A stretch of 43,465 nt of DNA from Lewinella sp. (GTDB lineage: Bacteria > Bacteroidota > Bacteroidia > Chitinophagales > Saprospiraceae), in assembly GCA_020436695.1 (NCBI GenBank), contig JAGQXH010000002.1, forward strand, positions 1 through 43,465, in the 5' to 3' direction. Under the pieces are notes generated by a model. It saw only the letters and a list, made by a program, of their open reading frames with translations. It did not search any database and was not told the DNA's origin. Made by a program: the position numbers and the translations under genes. This document shows positions 18,417-28,017 of the stretch, in pieces; the first letter of the stretch is position 1; every line of letters begins with the position of its first letter.

Positions 18417-21242
18417 CTAATCCACCTTCAACCCCTCCGGCCCATCTACCTTCGGCTCCGGAAAGTCATTCCAGTTCAAAATCGCATTGAATACATAATT
18501 CTGATCGCCGACATTCAGATGCCGGTGCAAAGGATTGAAGCTGTAGAGGATCACTCTCCCGCCTTCATAACGGGGAATATCCAGTATGGCGCCTTGCTTT
18601 TGCAACTGTTGTTCTCCGGAAATGAAGCCGGTTAGTAGCAGTTTATCTCCTTTTCCCTCAGGCTTCTTCATTTTTCCTTCCAGCCGTTCGGGGATCTGCG
18701 TACCGTACTGCATCACTATCCAGTGTTCGTATTGCTCGGGTACGCTGTAATACGGGCCGTTGATACGAAAGACATAGTTCACATCCGGAAAGCCATAGGT
18801 AATGGGATGATCAGGGCGCATGATCATAGTGGTTAAGGCCGAACCCGGCGTTGTCACCCCACTACGGGAGCTTACATTGCGCAATAGACCGGATTCAGTA
18901 GCCAATTCCCCTGCCCCACCGAACAACATCAAGGTACCACCTTCGTTCAGGAAAGCCTGCAGATTAGCCAGCCCCATAAAACCGATACCACCGGTAATAT
19001 CTTCCGAAGCATCAATGGAACCCTGGCTTTTGAAATCATCCGTGGTAGTAAAGGGTTGCGGTCCGAATTTGGGGTCACGCCCTTGAACCATCCGTTTGAA
19101 GCCCCCCCGCTGATCGGCCACCATGATGACATCATACTTTTGGCGAAGTTTGCCGGCTTTGATCGCCTCATCGTTAATATAGTCGAATTCGATGCCGGCC
19201 TGCTGTAAGCTATAGCGCACCCATCCGTCGGGCTGCGTATAAGTCCAGGTGTGATAGAGGGCGACCCGGGGCAGATCCAGTTCATGCATGCTCACGGCCG
19301 GCATATTCCGGTAGGCAAAAACATCGACCATGGCCTTTTTGGCGGCTTCGGTAAGCAACGGCTCCAACCCACGATCATTACGGATGATCATCGAACCGGC
19401 CGGAAAATCCTTGCCGTCAACGGTAAAGGCCGTATCGGCGGCATAGGCCGGATATCCCTTGATGGCATAGCGCAAACCGATCAGGGAATTCGAGCCATCG
19501 TGTGGAATAACGAATACCCGGCCGCTTTCCTTTTTGGCTTCCAGGACCACGTCTCCGGACAACTGTTCCAAAGCAGTTGCCTTGAATATAGCTTTATCTT
19601 TAATGGGATGCGTATCAACCCGATATACCTTTCCCAGTGTCCAGGAAACATCATCGTAAGGGCGATACTTGGCCTCCTTTGGGAAAATAATATCAGACAA
19701 TAAGGTGCGGGCAAAGTTGGCGTAAGGTTGATCTAGCCGAACGACGAAATCTCCTTTTTGGATCGTGTCTTTTTCCAGATTGATATTATCCATGGCCCGA
19801 TGCACTTCGATGCCGTGTCGTTGCAACTGATTGATCAGATAAGACGTGCGATCTTTTGCAGCCTGCCCGGCGGGGATGTACCAGCCGTATGGAGATTCAT
19901 CCATGCCCTTGTGGTAAGAGTTAGCCCCTTTCTTCCAGAAATTGAACAGAAAAGTCTTTCCGTTACGGGCCAGTAGCGTCAAAGACGACAGTACGCCCGA
20001 TTGCATGTAGTTCGTATTGTTCCGCAAGGACCACATCACCTTTTTATCGGGTGGGGTGGAGCGATACCAGTCGCGCTCGGTAATACGCGTCCCGGCAGCA
20101 TCCCGGCCGTCAATCTCCCGTTCCATCGTTTTAGGCACACTGTTGCCGAAGGTTTCATAGAAGCGCCCCATGGAATTGTGGTTGTTGGTCATCCACATCA
20201 GATAGCCGGGGTTCCAGCCGGTATAAAACCCCCAGGTCCATACGCCGGGAAGTCCCTGCTTGCTCAGTTCGGCGATCTCCCAGTTGGCGGCCCATTGCCA
20301 TTCGTGGACGGTGATGGGATCGATCATTTCATTATAGGGGCCGGTACCGGTAGAAACATACATCAAGGGCACCGATTCGTGCAGATCCAGCGCGTATTGC
20401 GGATGCCAGCGATAGAACATCTCATCGTAGGTCTGCGTCAACCGTAAGGTCATTTGCAGGCCATCCCGGTTGTTATCATGGTAAGCGTGCGAGCCCCAAT
20501 AAGGCGGACTGCGATCCGGCATATATTCGATATCATCGTAATCTTTGAGAATACGGTAGTACCAATCGACCACCCGGTCGCGGCCATCGGGTTCCATTAC
20601 CGGGATGATGGTCGTGATGACGTTATTGCGAATGTCTACAATATCCGGATGTTCCGATACAGCCAGCCGGTAAGCCAGTTCCATCAGCATTTCGGGCGGG
20701 CCGGTTTCGGTAGAGTGCAGACCACCATTGATGGTCATAATGGGTTTGGCTTTTCCACTGATCTCCGTAGCCAGTTTTTCATCGCAGGTACGAGGATCAG
20801 CCAATTGAGCGGTATAAGCCCGGTACTGATCCAGATTGGCCAGTGTTTCCTCATCGGCAATCAACAGCAGGATCATCCGCCGGCCTTCTTCCGACAGGCC
20901 CAGTTCTTCGATCTTTACTCTGGGTGAAGCTTTGGCCAGCGCTTCCAGATAACGGTATTCATCGGCGACACGGGTCAGGTGACCCTCCGCGCCGATAATG
21001 TGTCCCAGAAAATCCCGGGGCGAAGGCACCGTAGCGTGTTCCGGTATATAGCTGACCATAGGCGTACAATAACGCGCCTCCGTGGTATACTTTCTGATAT
21101 CTGCGGTGGAAATTTCGTCTACCTTATCCCATTGGGCGGCAGCCTGCCAGGAGGCTTCCTGTTCGGGGCTGATGGAATCGATCTGGCTCCAGAGGATACT
21201 GGTGGAAAAGAGTAGCAGGAACAGTAAAGTTGGTCTTTTCAT
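18417..21242 (-). CDS. Secreted M14-family zinc carboxypeptidase
   Basis: 941 residues with signal peptide MKRPTLLFLLLFSTSILWSQ. The zinc ligands are visible: HSTE (His176, Glu179) in the INGGLHSTETGPPEM context and His288 in ALDLHES. EPDGRDR corresponds to the substrate-binding Arg region and RFYETFG to the catalytic Glu region. The peptidase fold occupies about residues 70-400. The C-terminal half (about 470-941) is an extra region seen in large Bacteroidota M14 proteins; it contains a Rossmann-like stretch (YDVIMVADQRGG, LMLFGGAGELA) that may be a glutamine-amidotransferase-like domain. It should act on peptides in the periplasm or outside the cell. It is a single-gene unit next to two unrelated operons. 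Confidence 0.92.
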   Translation of the reverse strand: MKRPTLLFLLLFSTSILWSQIDSISPEQEASWQAAAQWDKVDEISTADIRKYTTEARYCTPMVSYIPEHATVPSPRDFLGHIIGAEGHLTRVADEYRYLEALAKASPRVKIEELGLSEEGRRMILLLIADEETLANLDQYRAYTAQLADPRTCDEKLATEISGKAKPIMTINGGLHSTETGPPEMLMELAYRLAVSEHPDIVDIRNNVITTIIPVMEPDGRDRVVDWYYRILKDYDDIEYMPDRSPPYWGSHAYHDNNRDGLQMTLRLTQTYDEMFYRWHPQYALDLHESVPLMYVSTGTGPYNEMIDPITVHEWQWAANWEIAELSKQGLPGVWTWGFYTGWNPGYLMWMTNNHNSMGRFYETFGNSVPKTMEREIDGRDAAGTRITERDWYRSTPPDKKVMWSLRNNTNYMQSGVLSSLTLLARNGKTFLFNFWKKGANSYHKGMDESPYGWYIPAGQAAKDRTSYLINQLQRHGIEVHRAMDNINLEKDTIQKGDFVVRLDQPYANFARTLLSDIIFPKEAKYRPYDDVSWTLGKVYRVDTHPIKDKAIFKATALEQLSGDVVLEAKKESGRVFVIPHDGSNSLIGLRYAIKGYPAYAADTAFTVDGKDFPAGSMIIRNDRGLEPLLTEAAKKAMVDVFAYRNMPAVSMHELDLPRVALYHTWTYTQPDGWVRYSLQQAGIEFDYINDEAIKAGKLRQKYDVIMVADQRGGFKRMVQGRDPKFGPQPFTTTDDFKSQGSIDASEDITGGIGFMGLANLQAFLNEGGTLMLFGGAGELATESGLLRNVSSRSGVTTPGSALTTMIMRPDHPITYGFPDVNYVFRINGPYYSVPEQYEHWIVMQYGTQIPERLEGKMKKPEGKGDKLLLTGFISGEQQLQKQGAILDIPRYEGGRVILYSFNPLHRHLNVGDQNYVFNAILNWNDFPEPKVDGPEGLKVD

Positions 21243-21508
21243 ACTTTTGGTGGGTTAGGATTGAATGCTATAGGAAATGGGAAGATAGGGAATTTTTTTG
21301 GCAGGCAATGGGATGTAGTGCGTAAGTATATGACTGAGCTACCACGTAGCATCGGTCAGCTTGTCACAACCTGTTCTTTTAGAAGTATCTGGTAAGTACA
21401 TGCCATTGTTGAAGGTGATTTTTAGATCTGCCAGCTAATTTGAACGCATGATATAATACCGAATTCTCAAAAACTTACTATTTTTAAAATGCTGAACCCA
21501 AGTTTATT

Positions 21509-24500
21509 ATGGAAATGAAAATTGAACCCCTTGAAAGGAAAAGAGAAACCCTGGCTATCGAGGTTATTGATGTGCAATGGAGAATCTCGTTTCCTCATCT
21601 ATTGAGACTCTTGATTCCAGGCGTTTTGTTACTTATATTTTTCTCCTTACCGCAATTTGATCGAACGCCTTTTATCGATACTTTCCAAGATCTGATACAT
21701 CCGAGTGCAAGGTGGTTATTTCCGGACGGCCCCCATCTGCCAGAAAATTCTGAAAGATATCTTTCCATCGGTATTTTATATACTGTCTTGCTTGCCTATT
21801 TCTTCTATCAGCTTTACTTCACTTTCAGTAGCAATCGAAATTGCCAAAAGTCCGAAGAAGGTAACACCAAATATAAGCGCGAACTGAAGACGCAATGGTT
21901 TTACCTTGAAAAAGGCCTTTGGGCGAATATTATTTTCGGTCTTTTTCTCTTGCTCAGCCTGGATGAACTTATTCTCATCTATACCAGATTTGAATGTGAA
22001 GCTTTTTTCGAAAGCAATTGCTTTCTATGGCTAAGTCACAGTGCTTTTTTCGTCCGAACAATCGGAATTTCAATAGCCATCTATGCCTTTCTGAAGACTT
22101 TTTTCAACGATTTTTTACAAAGCATTTTGCTATTTTTAAAAAAGTTCCTCTCGTATTTTTATCCTAGCATCATTGCTATTACGGTCCTGGGCGTGGTCCT
22201 GGCCAATATGGATCAAATGGATTCACTGTTTATCGATCTGATCAACAGCCCGCTGAATTTTCTAGCCTTTTGTCTATTTCTATTCCCTGCTTCATTAATC
22301 ATCATTTGGTTTGGACCTATTTACCTACAGTTTACAGACCATCAATTTGAGGAAAATCAAGAGGAAACCAGAAAAAGTTTTGCATTTCTTATCACTCCAA
22401 ATGGACCGGATGGTGAAAGAAAGTCAAGATTAAATGCTTTTAAGTGGCTGTATTCCCATAAACGAAAGTTGGTACGGAGAGACTCCGAAAACAATAATGT
22501 ACAGGAAAACAAAAATGAAAATAAAGATTTAAAAGAGGCTCCTACGATTCCTAAAGACACCTTGTCATTTCACTTATGTGGCATGGCTTTTGGAGCTACC
22601 TATATCATTACTCTAATCAATATTACAGGACGTATCTACTGGACGAATAGTGGTGTAGGTGCAACCTGGTTTACTTTGCTTTCAGTACTCTCCCCCATAC
22701 TGGCCTTCCTTTATGTATGGTTCGCCTGGCGTCAATTATCATCTGGGGCAAGGCCCAAAAAGGAGCAAAAGAATAAATTGGGCATAGTGTTTACGAAGTT
22801 CTGGGCAAAACTCATCTCTAGCCCTTTTTGGTATATTTTTGGCAAACTGGAAGAATATGCAGCCTCCCGCTATTTCATTCGGCGCATGCATAAGGGTATG
22901 AAAAACATAACTAATGAGGATAAAGAACCCATAGCGGTAAAAAGTCGTTGGCCATTGCTGATCTTTATTATTGCTGTTTTGATCTGTGTCATATTGTTTT
23001 TAGTCAGTTTATCCCTTATCCTATTTCATTTCCAAACCGACAATCTCTATTCCTGGCGCCCTCCATTTGCTATTTTTCTCGCCTTTGTAGCAGTATCTCT
23101 TTTTGCTTTTCTTGGAATGGCCTTTTACCGGATTTTCTTTCAAAGATATCAATTTGAAGCCAAGGTGCCATCTCGTGGATTTATGGATGCCTTGGATTAT
23201 GTAACAACAACCATTGTTTTGGCTTACATACCTATTCTGGCAGTTGTTGCTTTTGTTTTTTTTGTTATTGGATTATGTTGGACGCCCTTCCTGTACAGCG
23301 ATTCCATTCATAATATTAATCCACTCAATATTTACCTTCTATTGATCAATGGTTTAATTGCGTTCGTGGTATTAATTGATCGCAGTCTATTGATTTGGCG
23401 TCATTTGGATTTGTTCAAACCTGAAAAAAGGGATACCGGTGTGCAAATATCGAAGACCGATGATCAAAAAGAGTTGTCTTCAAAAACAGCATACATTGCT
23501 CCAAAATACCAGATATGGGCTTTATTGGGCCTCGGCGTTTTGCTCTCCCAGTCTTTTTGTGGTAATAGCTATAATGAAATCCGTTATCATGAAAGGACAT
23601 CCGCAGACCAACAATTCCAACAATTGTCTCTAGAAACCTATGTTGAGGGTTTTGTCAACAAATTGGATGACCTAAACAAATCCAGTAAAAAAGATTCCAT
23701 CATCATTCTGATAGGCGCCGACGGAGGAGGCCTCAAAGCAGCATATTGGACCATGCTCAACCTATATAGGCTGGATACTATGGGCCTGTTTGATCATCAT
23801 GTATTCATGTCGTCCGGTGCAAGTGGTGGAGCCATCGGTTTGGGAATGTATACCTATATGAAATCGCTGGGCATGGACACAAGTACTATAAGAACTAAGA
23901 TCGACCTCATTGCGGAACATAATTTCTTAAGCGGTGACTTTACGGGGCTACTCACCCGTTTCCCCCTACGGGCATGGCCCGATAAGATCGGTCTTGCAGA
24001 AGCTCATCAGTTCGACGACCGAATGGACGCTATGGCTCAGGCTTATTTCAGACTTTGCAACCAAGGAGAAACCGATAATTTTGATTTTGAGAAACTACGT
24101 CAGGAACCTTTTTACAAACTTTGGGAAGGAAACCCCAATCTTCCATTGTATGTGCTAAACACTTCTAGATCTGAAGACGGCATGCGGGGGATTGTTCATC
24201 CCCTTCAAACTGATTTGACCCTGACTACCGGTGTAGTAGATCTAAGCAGTTTAATCACCCAATCTGGTAAAAAAAGAAAAGACACCCAATTTATTTCATT
24301 TCCAGAAGCACTCTTTCTAACCAACCGATTCCCAGTCTTTAGTCCTGCCGGTAAAATACAGGGCAGGGGTAGTTTTATTGATGCCGGCGCAGTGGAAAAT
24401 TCAGGATTGGCTACGATCTATCAGTTTCTGGAAATCATGAAACACCGGGCGGAACAGAAAGATTCAACTAGAGAAAATGCATTTAAATGTTTCTTCAAAT

Positions 24501-24979
24501 ATAAAATTTATATCCTCAGCATCCGGAATGCCAAAAGTCGTTTTGTCCGGGATAATTTTTACTCTTATCTGAACGAGACCAATCGCAGCTTTCACGTTTC
24601 GGATCTGAATGCCAATATCAATGCCGCACTGAACTCAGGGCTTGTAGGAACTCCTTATTTTTGGGATGATCGGTTACTCAATAAAAACACTCAACCTGTA
24701 AGGCTTTACGATAATTTTTTACGGATTGACCTTCCTTTTGTACTTGATAAACACGATCCGCACCGCGTCTTCGGCGGACAGATCAGTGATCCAAAGGTTA
24801 ATGATAAAGTGATAGAGATCAACCGAAAAATATATCGCCATGTCTCTGGTTCAGATGACAAATGCTCTCTGGTGATGCCACCACTCGGGCGATTACTTGC
24901 AGATCCGGTCCGCCAGTATATGAGAAAGATGGTTGATTACCCAGACAATGAAAAAGTATTTGAGTTTCTACAGCAGTAA
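21509..24979 (+). CDS. Polytopic membrane protein with C-terminal patatin-like lipase domain
   Basis: 1156 residues. The first about 690 residues contain roughly a dozen hydrophobic segments (for example near 30-49, 85-107, 136-158, 215-273, 355-405, 480-540 and 563-590), with charged loops rich in Lys, Glu and Asn. The C-terminal part has the patatin triad elements in order: oxyanion-hole loop DGGGLK beginning at Asp738, nucleophile elbow GASGG with Ser772, and DAG with Asp958 as the catalytic-dyad Asp (usually D-G-A/G). It should hydrolyse acyl esters of phospholipids or a related lipid at the inner membrane. The gene is visibly richer in A/T codons than the genes on both sides, which suggests transfer. 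It stands alone; no cyclase or sensor gene is next to it. The fold is confident, the physiological role unknown. Confidence 0.88.
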   Translation: MEMKIEPLERKRETLAIEVIDVQWRISFPHLLRLLIPGVLLLIFFSLPQFDRTPFIDTFQDLIHPSARWLFPDGPHLPENSERYLSIGILYTVLLAYFFYQLYFTFSSNRNCQKSEEGNTKYKRELKTQWFYLEKGLWANIIFGLFLLLSLDELILIYTRFECEAFFESNCFLWLSHSAFFVRTIGISIAIYAFLKTFFNDFLQSILLFLKKFLSYFYPSIIAITVLGVVLANMDQMDSLFIDLINSPLNFLAFCLFLFPASLIIIWFGPIYLQFTDHQFEENQEETRKSFAFLITPNGPDGERKSRLNAFKWLYSHKRKLVRRDSENNNVQENKNENKDLKEAPTIPKDTLSFHLCGMAFGATYIITLINITGRIYWTNSGVGATWFTLLSVLSPILAFLYVWFAWRQLSSGARPKKEQKNKLGIVFTKFWAKLISSPFWYIFGKLEEYAASRYFIRRMHKGMKNITNEDKEPIAVKSRWPLLIFIIAVLICVILFLVSLSLILFHFQTDNLYSWRPPFAIFLAFVAVSLFAFLGMAFYRIFFQRYQFEAKVPSRGFMDALDYVTTTIVLAYIPILAVVAFVFFVIGLCWTPFLYSDSIHNINPLNIYLLLINGLIAFVVLIDRSLLIWRHLDLFKPEKRDTGVQISKTDDQKELSSKTAYIAPKYQIWALLGLGVLLSQSFCGNSYNEIRYHERTSADQQFQQLSLETYVEGFVNKLDDLNKSSKKDSIIILIGADGGGLKAAYWTMLNLYRLDTMGLFDHHVFMSSGASGGAIGLGMYTYMKSLGMDTSTIRTKIDLIAEHNFLSGDFTGLLTRFPLRAWPDKIGLAEAHQFDDRMDAMAQAYFRLCNQGETDNFDFEKLRQEPFYKLWEGNPNLPLYVLNTSRSEDGMRGIVHPLQTDLTLTTGVVDLSSLITQSGKKRKDTQFISFPEALFLTNRFPVFSPAGKIQGRGSFIDAGAVENSGLATIYQFLEIMKHRAEQKDSTRENAFKCFFKYKIYILSIRNAKSRFVRDNFYSYLNETNRSFHVSDLNANINAALNSGLVGTPYFWDDRLLNKNTQPVRLYDNFLRIDLPFVLDKHDPHRVFGGQISDPKVNDKVIEINRKIYRHVSGSDDKCSLVMPPLGRLLADPVRQYMRKMVDYPDNEKVFEFLQQ

Positions 24980-25099
24980 TCGATTTTAGTTAGATAAATA
25001 CGCTAATTTCAAGAAACCTGCCGCATCGGGATACATAAATTCTTGCGGAATTTTTCTTATTTTCCCAACTTAGCGTATAACTATACTCCCCTTACCATC

Positions 25100-27040
25100 A
25101 TGAAACATGCCGATGATCTGAACCAGGATGATGTATTCCTACAGAAACTGACCCAGATCGTCCTCGATAATCTCGAGAACGAGCAGTTCAGCGTGGAGCA
25201 TCTATCCGATCAGATCGGTATGAGTCGTTCCCATCTGTTCAGAAAGATCAAGACGTTACGTGGGCAGTCAGTCAGCCAGTTCATCCGCCAGATCCGACTG
25301 GAAAGAGCCATGGAATTGCTGCAAAATAATGTAGCGACCAGTTCGGAGATCGCTTACCGGGTTGGGTTCAGCAGTCCCTCTTATTTCAATAAATGTTTCC
25401 ATGACCATTATGGTTTTTCTCCGGGGGAAGTTCGCAAACAGGCTGCGGGAGGTGATTTTTTCAACATACCCGACGATGTCTCTTCGAAACAAACACAGCC
25501 CGAAAACACTACTACTGACGTTCCTTCAGATAAAGGAGGCTGGAAAAAATGGGTGCTTACAGCAGTCATTCTGCTGATCCTATTGATCGTGGGCTGGTAC
25601 CTGCTGGCACCATCAACGGATCTATCCGATACGGCATCGATCGCCATTTTACCTCTGCGCTATCCGGTATCCGATCCTGAGCAGGAGTATTTGGCGGTAG
25701 GGTTACATGATGCCCTCATCGGTGCAGTTGGCCAAATATCCGCCCTTCGCGTTATTTCCCGTACTTCCACTCTCCGATATCGCGATGAACAGAAACTGTT
25801 GCCGGAGATCGCAACCGAGTTGGGCGTATCTACCATCCTGGAAGGTTCTGTGTTGGGAGCTGGAGACAGCGCACACATACAGCTACAATTGATCGATGTT
25901 TTTCCCCGGGAACGCCAGATCTGGTCAAAGGAATACCCGATTGACCTAAGACACATACTGGAACAGCAAAGTGACATGGTCCGAAATATTGCCCGGGAAA
26001 TACACGTAAGGCTCACCCCCAGAGAACAAGATCAGCTGGCCAGGACACCTATGGTAGACCCGGAAGCTTATAAAGCATACATGAAAGGTAAATTCTACTG
26101 GGATAAGCTCACCGAAAAGGATCTGAACACGTCCATGAAATATTTTGAGCTGGCCCTGCGGATCGACTCTACTTATGCATTGGCCTATTCCGGGATCGCG
26201 CTGGTTTGGGTAGGTCGGATGCAACAGGGCTTAAGCTCTTACTTTGAAGGAGGGGCCCAGATGAAAATTGCCGAGCTAAAAACCAAAATGTTTGCTCTCG
26301 GGCAGGATCTGTCCGATGTCCACTTTCTACTCGGCGGGATAGCCTGCTGGGTGGAATACGACTATGAAAAAGCCGAAAAGGAATTGCGCCATGCGATCGA
26401 CCTGAACCCAAACGCTTCAACGGCACGTGCTTACTTATCACATGTATTAAACATCCGGCACAAACCCGAAGAAGCAATGGAACAAATTGATAAGGCGATC
26501 GACCTCGATCCTTTCAATCCACTCTTCCGGGCCTTATACGGGATGGACCTGCTGTACGCCCGGCAATTTGACAAAGCCATCAATATTTTGACCAAAACAC
26601 TGGAAAAGGCCCCTACTGACCCGGTTGCCCTGTCCACGCTGCGTACCGCTTACCATATGACCGGGCAATACGACGAGGCCCTCGAGATATGGAAAACCTC
26701 CTATGCTGCCAGAGAGGATCAGGAAGCCGTTGCGGTCTTAATGCGGGGTGCTCAACAGGGCGGATACCAGGAAGCACTGAAGCAACTGGCGGAATTGCTG
26801 ATCCATCGTTCTGAAACTACCTACGTTACCCCCTGGCAGATCGGCACCCTCTACACCCGGGCGGGTATGAAAGAAGAAGCACTCGAATGGCTGGAAAAAG
26901 CCTACGAGGCCCACGATAACAATATGCCTTATATCGGGGTTGATCCCATTTTTGATATCTTTCACAGCGATCCCCGCTTCCAGGATCTGCTGAAGCACAT
27001 GAACCTTCCGCTCCGGCCACATCCTTTAGCCAAAGGTTAG
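25100..27040 (+). CDS. Membrane-anchored AraC-family regulator with TolB-like and TPR domains
   Basis: 646 residues from the start at 25100; the longer frame from 25043 adds 19 unlikely residues. Domains in order: an AraC/XylS double helix-turn-helix at about 8-115 (LSDQIGMSRSHLFRKIK and IAYRVGFSSPSYFNKCF); a single membrane helix at about 149-171; a TolB/FlgO-like domain at about 178-305 (SIAILPL, GVSTILEGSV); and TPR repeats from about 320 (KYFELALRIDSTYALAYSG, AIDLDPFNPLFRALYG). The DNA-binding part is therefore cytoplasmic and the TPR part periplasmic, so it may be a CadC/ToxR-style one-component transmembrane regulator. Starting 173 bases before the acyltransferase operon, it is the obvious candidate regulator, which is inference. 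Confidence 0.92.
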   Translation: MKHADDLNQDDVFLQKLTQIVLDNLENEQFSVEHLSDQIGMSRSHLFRKIKTLRGQSVSQFIRQIRLERAMELLQNNVATSSEIAYRVGFSSPSYFNKCFHDHYGFSPGEVRKQAAGGDFFNIPDDVSSKQTQPENTTTDVPSDKGGWKKWVLTAVILLILLIVGWYLLAPSTDLSDTASIAILPLRYPVSDPEQEYLAVGLHDALIGAVGQISALRVISRTSTLRYRDEQKLLPEIATELGVSTILEGSVLGAGDSAHIQLQLIDVFPRERQIWSKEYPIDLRHILEQQSDMVRNIAREIHVRLTPREQDQLARTPMVDPEAYKAYMKGKFYWDKLTEKDLNTSMKYFELALRIDSTYALAYSGIALVWVGRMQQGLSSYFEGGAQMKIAELKTKMFALGQDLSDVHFLLGGIACWVEYDYEKAEKELRHAIDLNPNASTARAYLSHVLNIRHKPEEAMEQIDKAIDLDPFNPLFRALYGMDLLYARQFDKAINILTKTLEKAPTDPVALSTLRTAYHMTGQYDEALEIWKTSYAAREDQEAVAVLMRGAQQGGYQEALKQLAELLIHRSETTYVTPWQIGTLYTRAGMKEEALEWLEKAYEAHDNNMPYIGVDPIFDIFHSDPRFQDLLKHMNLPLRPHPLAKG

Positions 27041-27055
27041 CTAAGCAGCCCAAGT

Positions 27056-27123
27056 TTTACAACATAATTGCACGTTTGCAACATAATTTTCGGAAAATTT
27101 CAAATTTCCCGCATCATAATTGC
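27056..27123 (+). promoter_or_regulatory. Three ACAACATAATTGC-type boxes upstream of the acyltransferase operon
   Basis: Copies are ACAACATAATTGC (27059-27071), GCAACATAATTTT (27078-27090) and GCATCATAATTGC (27111-27123), in the same orientation and spaced 19 and 33 bases apart. A 14-base identical element (TTTACAACATAATT, 27056-27069) recurs at 30539-30552 before the outer-membrane protein gene. The third box would cover a -33 region upstream of the weak -7 candidate CATCTTTG (27148-27155). AraC-type activators commonly bind tandem direct repeats in this position, so the regulator encoded just upstream is a plausible binder. Confidence 0.55.
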
Positions 27124-27212
27124 TTAGTCTCATCTATCATTTCCCACCATCTTTGCACTATACGATTTAGAACTCAATTCATTAATTATCAATCTATTAA
27201 AAAACATACACC

Positions 27213-27935
27213 ATGAAATCCGTTACTTCCATTCAACTGGCTGAACATCCCTATGCCGAACAGATCATCGACACCTTCAATGGTTTCACGATCGAAATAT
27301 GTCTTCGTGATAGCAGCATGAATACTGCCTTCCATTTGCGTTATCGTTCCTATCTGGCCGTCGGGTCCATCACTGAGAATAAAGAAGAAATGCTCTATGA
27401 TGAATATGACTTCTCCCCGAATGCCCGTATCCACCTGGTATGGCATGAAGGCAAAGCTGTGGCTACCATCCGAAGCTGTGTGTACTCAGATCATTACAAC
27501 TGGGTTCCTACCGAAGGGATACGTTACTTTAGGGATACCGTAAACCAGGAATTGGGCCGGACAACCCGTATCCTGGAATCCAATCGTTTTGCCGTCGATC
27601 CGGACTTCCAGGGCAGACAATCCCTTTTTGCTCAATTTTTGCTCTTTCGCGCTCACGGACTCAATGCCGGCGCTCATGGGTGTAGCCACATTATTACTTC
27701 CGTTCGCAGCCATCATCGCGCCTTTTACCTGCGATTTCTGGGGATGGAGCCCGTTTCCGAACAAGCTGTTTACATACCCTGGGTAGACGCTGAAGTCTAT
27801 CTGCTGGCCAATGAAACCGAAAGTTGTTTATCCGCCATCCTCAAAAGAGGTATGCCGGACTATGACCAGGATGATATAAGCCGTTACGCCCGCAAAGCTC
27901 AACTTCCCGTACGGCAACAAACCCTGGCTGCATAA
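27213..27935 (+). CDS. LuxI/FeeM-fold acyltransferase (autoinducer- or N-acyl amino acid synthase-like)
   Basis: 240 residues, close to the size of LuxI-type and FeeM-type enzymes. The conserved landmarks of that superfamily appear in order: an Arg-rich strand LRYRSY (Arg43/Arg45), DEYD (Asp63-Asp66), ATIR (Ala84-Arg87) and E-S-N-R-F (Glu122-Phe126), then VDPDFQGR and a GNAT-like CoA/ACP-binding helix. These correspond to the invariant R, D, D, R and E-x-x-R residues of acyl-homoserine-lactone synthases. Such enzymes move an acyl chain from acyl-ACP to the amine of an amino acid or S-adenosylmethionine. I cannot tell LuxI-like from FeeM-like chemistry by eye; FeeM-like is more likely because Bacteroidota generally lack canonical LuxI. 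It is the first gene of a three-gene operon and has upstream operator-like boxes. Confidence 0.75.
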   Translation: MKSVTSIQLAEHPYAEQIIDTFNGFTIEICLRDSSMNTAFHLRYRSYLAVGSITENKEEMLYDEYDFSPNARIHLVWHEGKAVATIRSCVYSDHYNWVPTEGIRYFRDTVNQELGRTTRILESNRFAVDPDFQGRQSLFAQFLLFRAHGLNAGAHGCSHIITSVRSHHRAFYLRFLGMEPVSEQAVYIPWVDAEVYLLANETESCLSAILKRGMPDYDQDDISRYARKAQLPVRQQTLAA

Positions 27936-28017
27936 GCCAAAACCAACCCCCAGTATACTCATTCATTATTTTTTTAGACAGGTACCTGTTCTTTTTTTCT
28001 CCACCTTTTAAAGATTA

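Noticed and set aside
21509..24979. CBASS or other named patatin-based anti-phage system
   Set aside because: No cyclase, sensor or accessory defence gene is adjacent, and the architecture (large polytopic N-terminus) differs from the known soluble patatin effectors.
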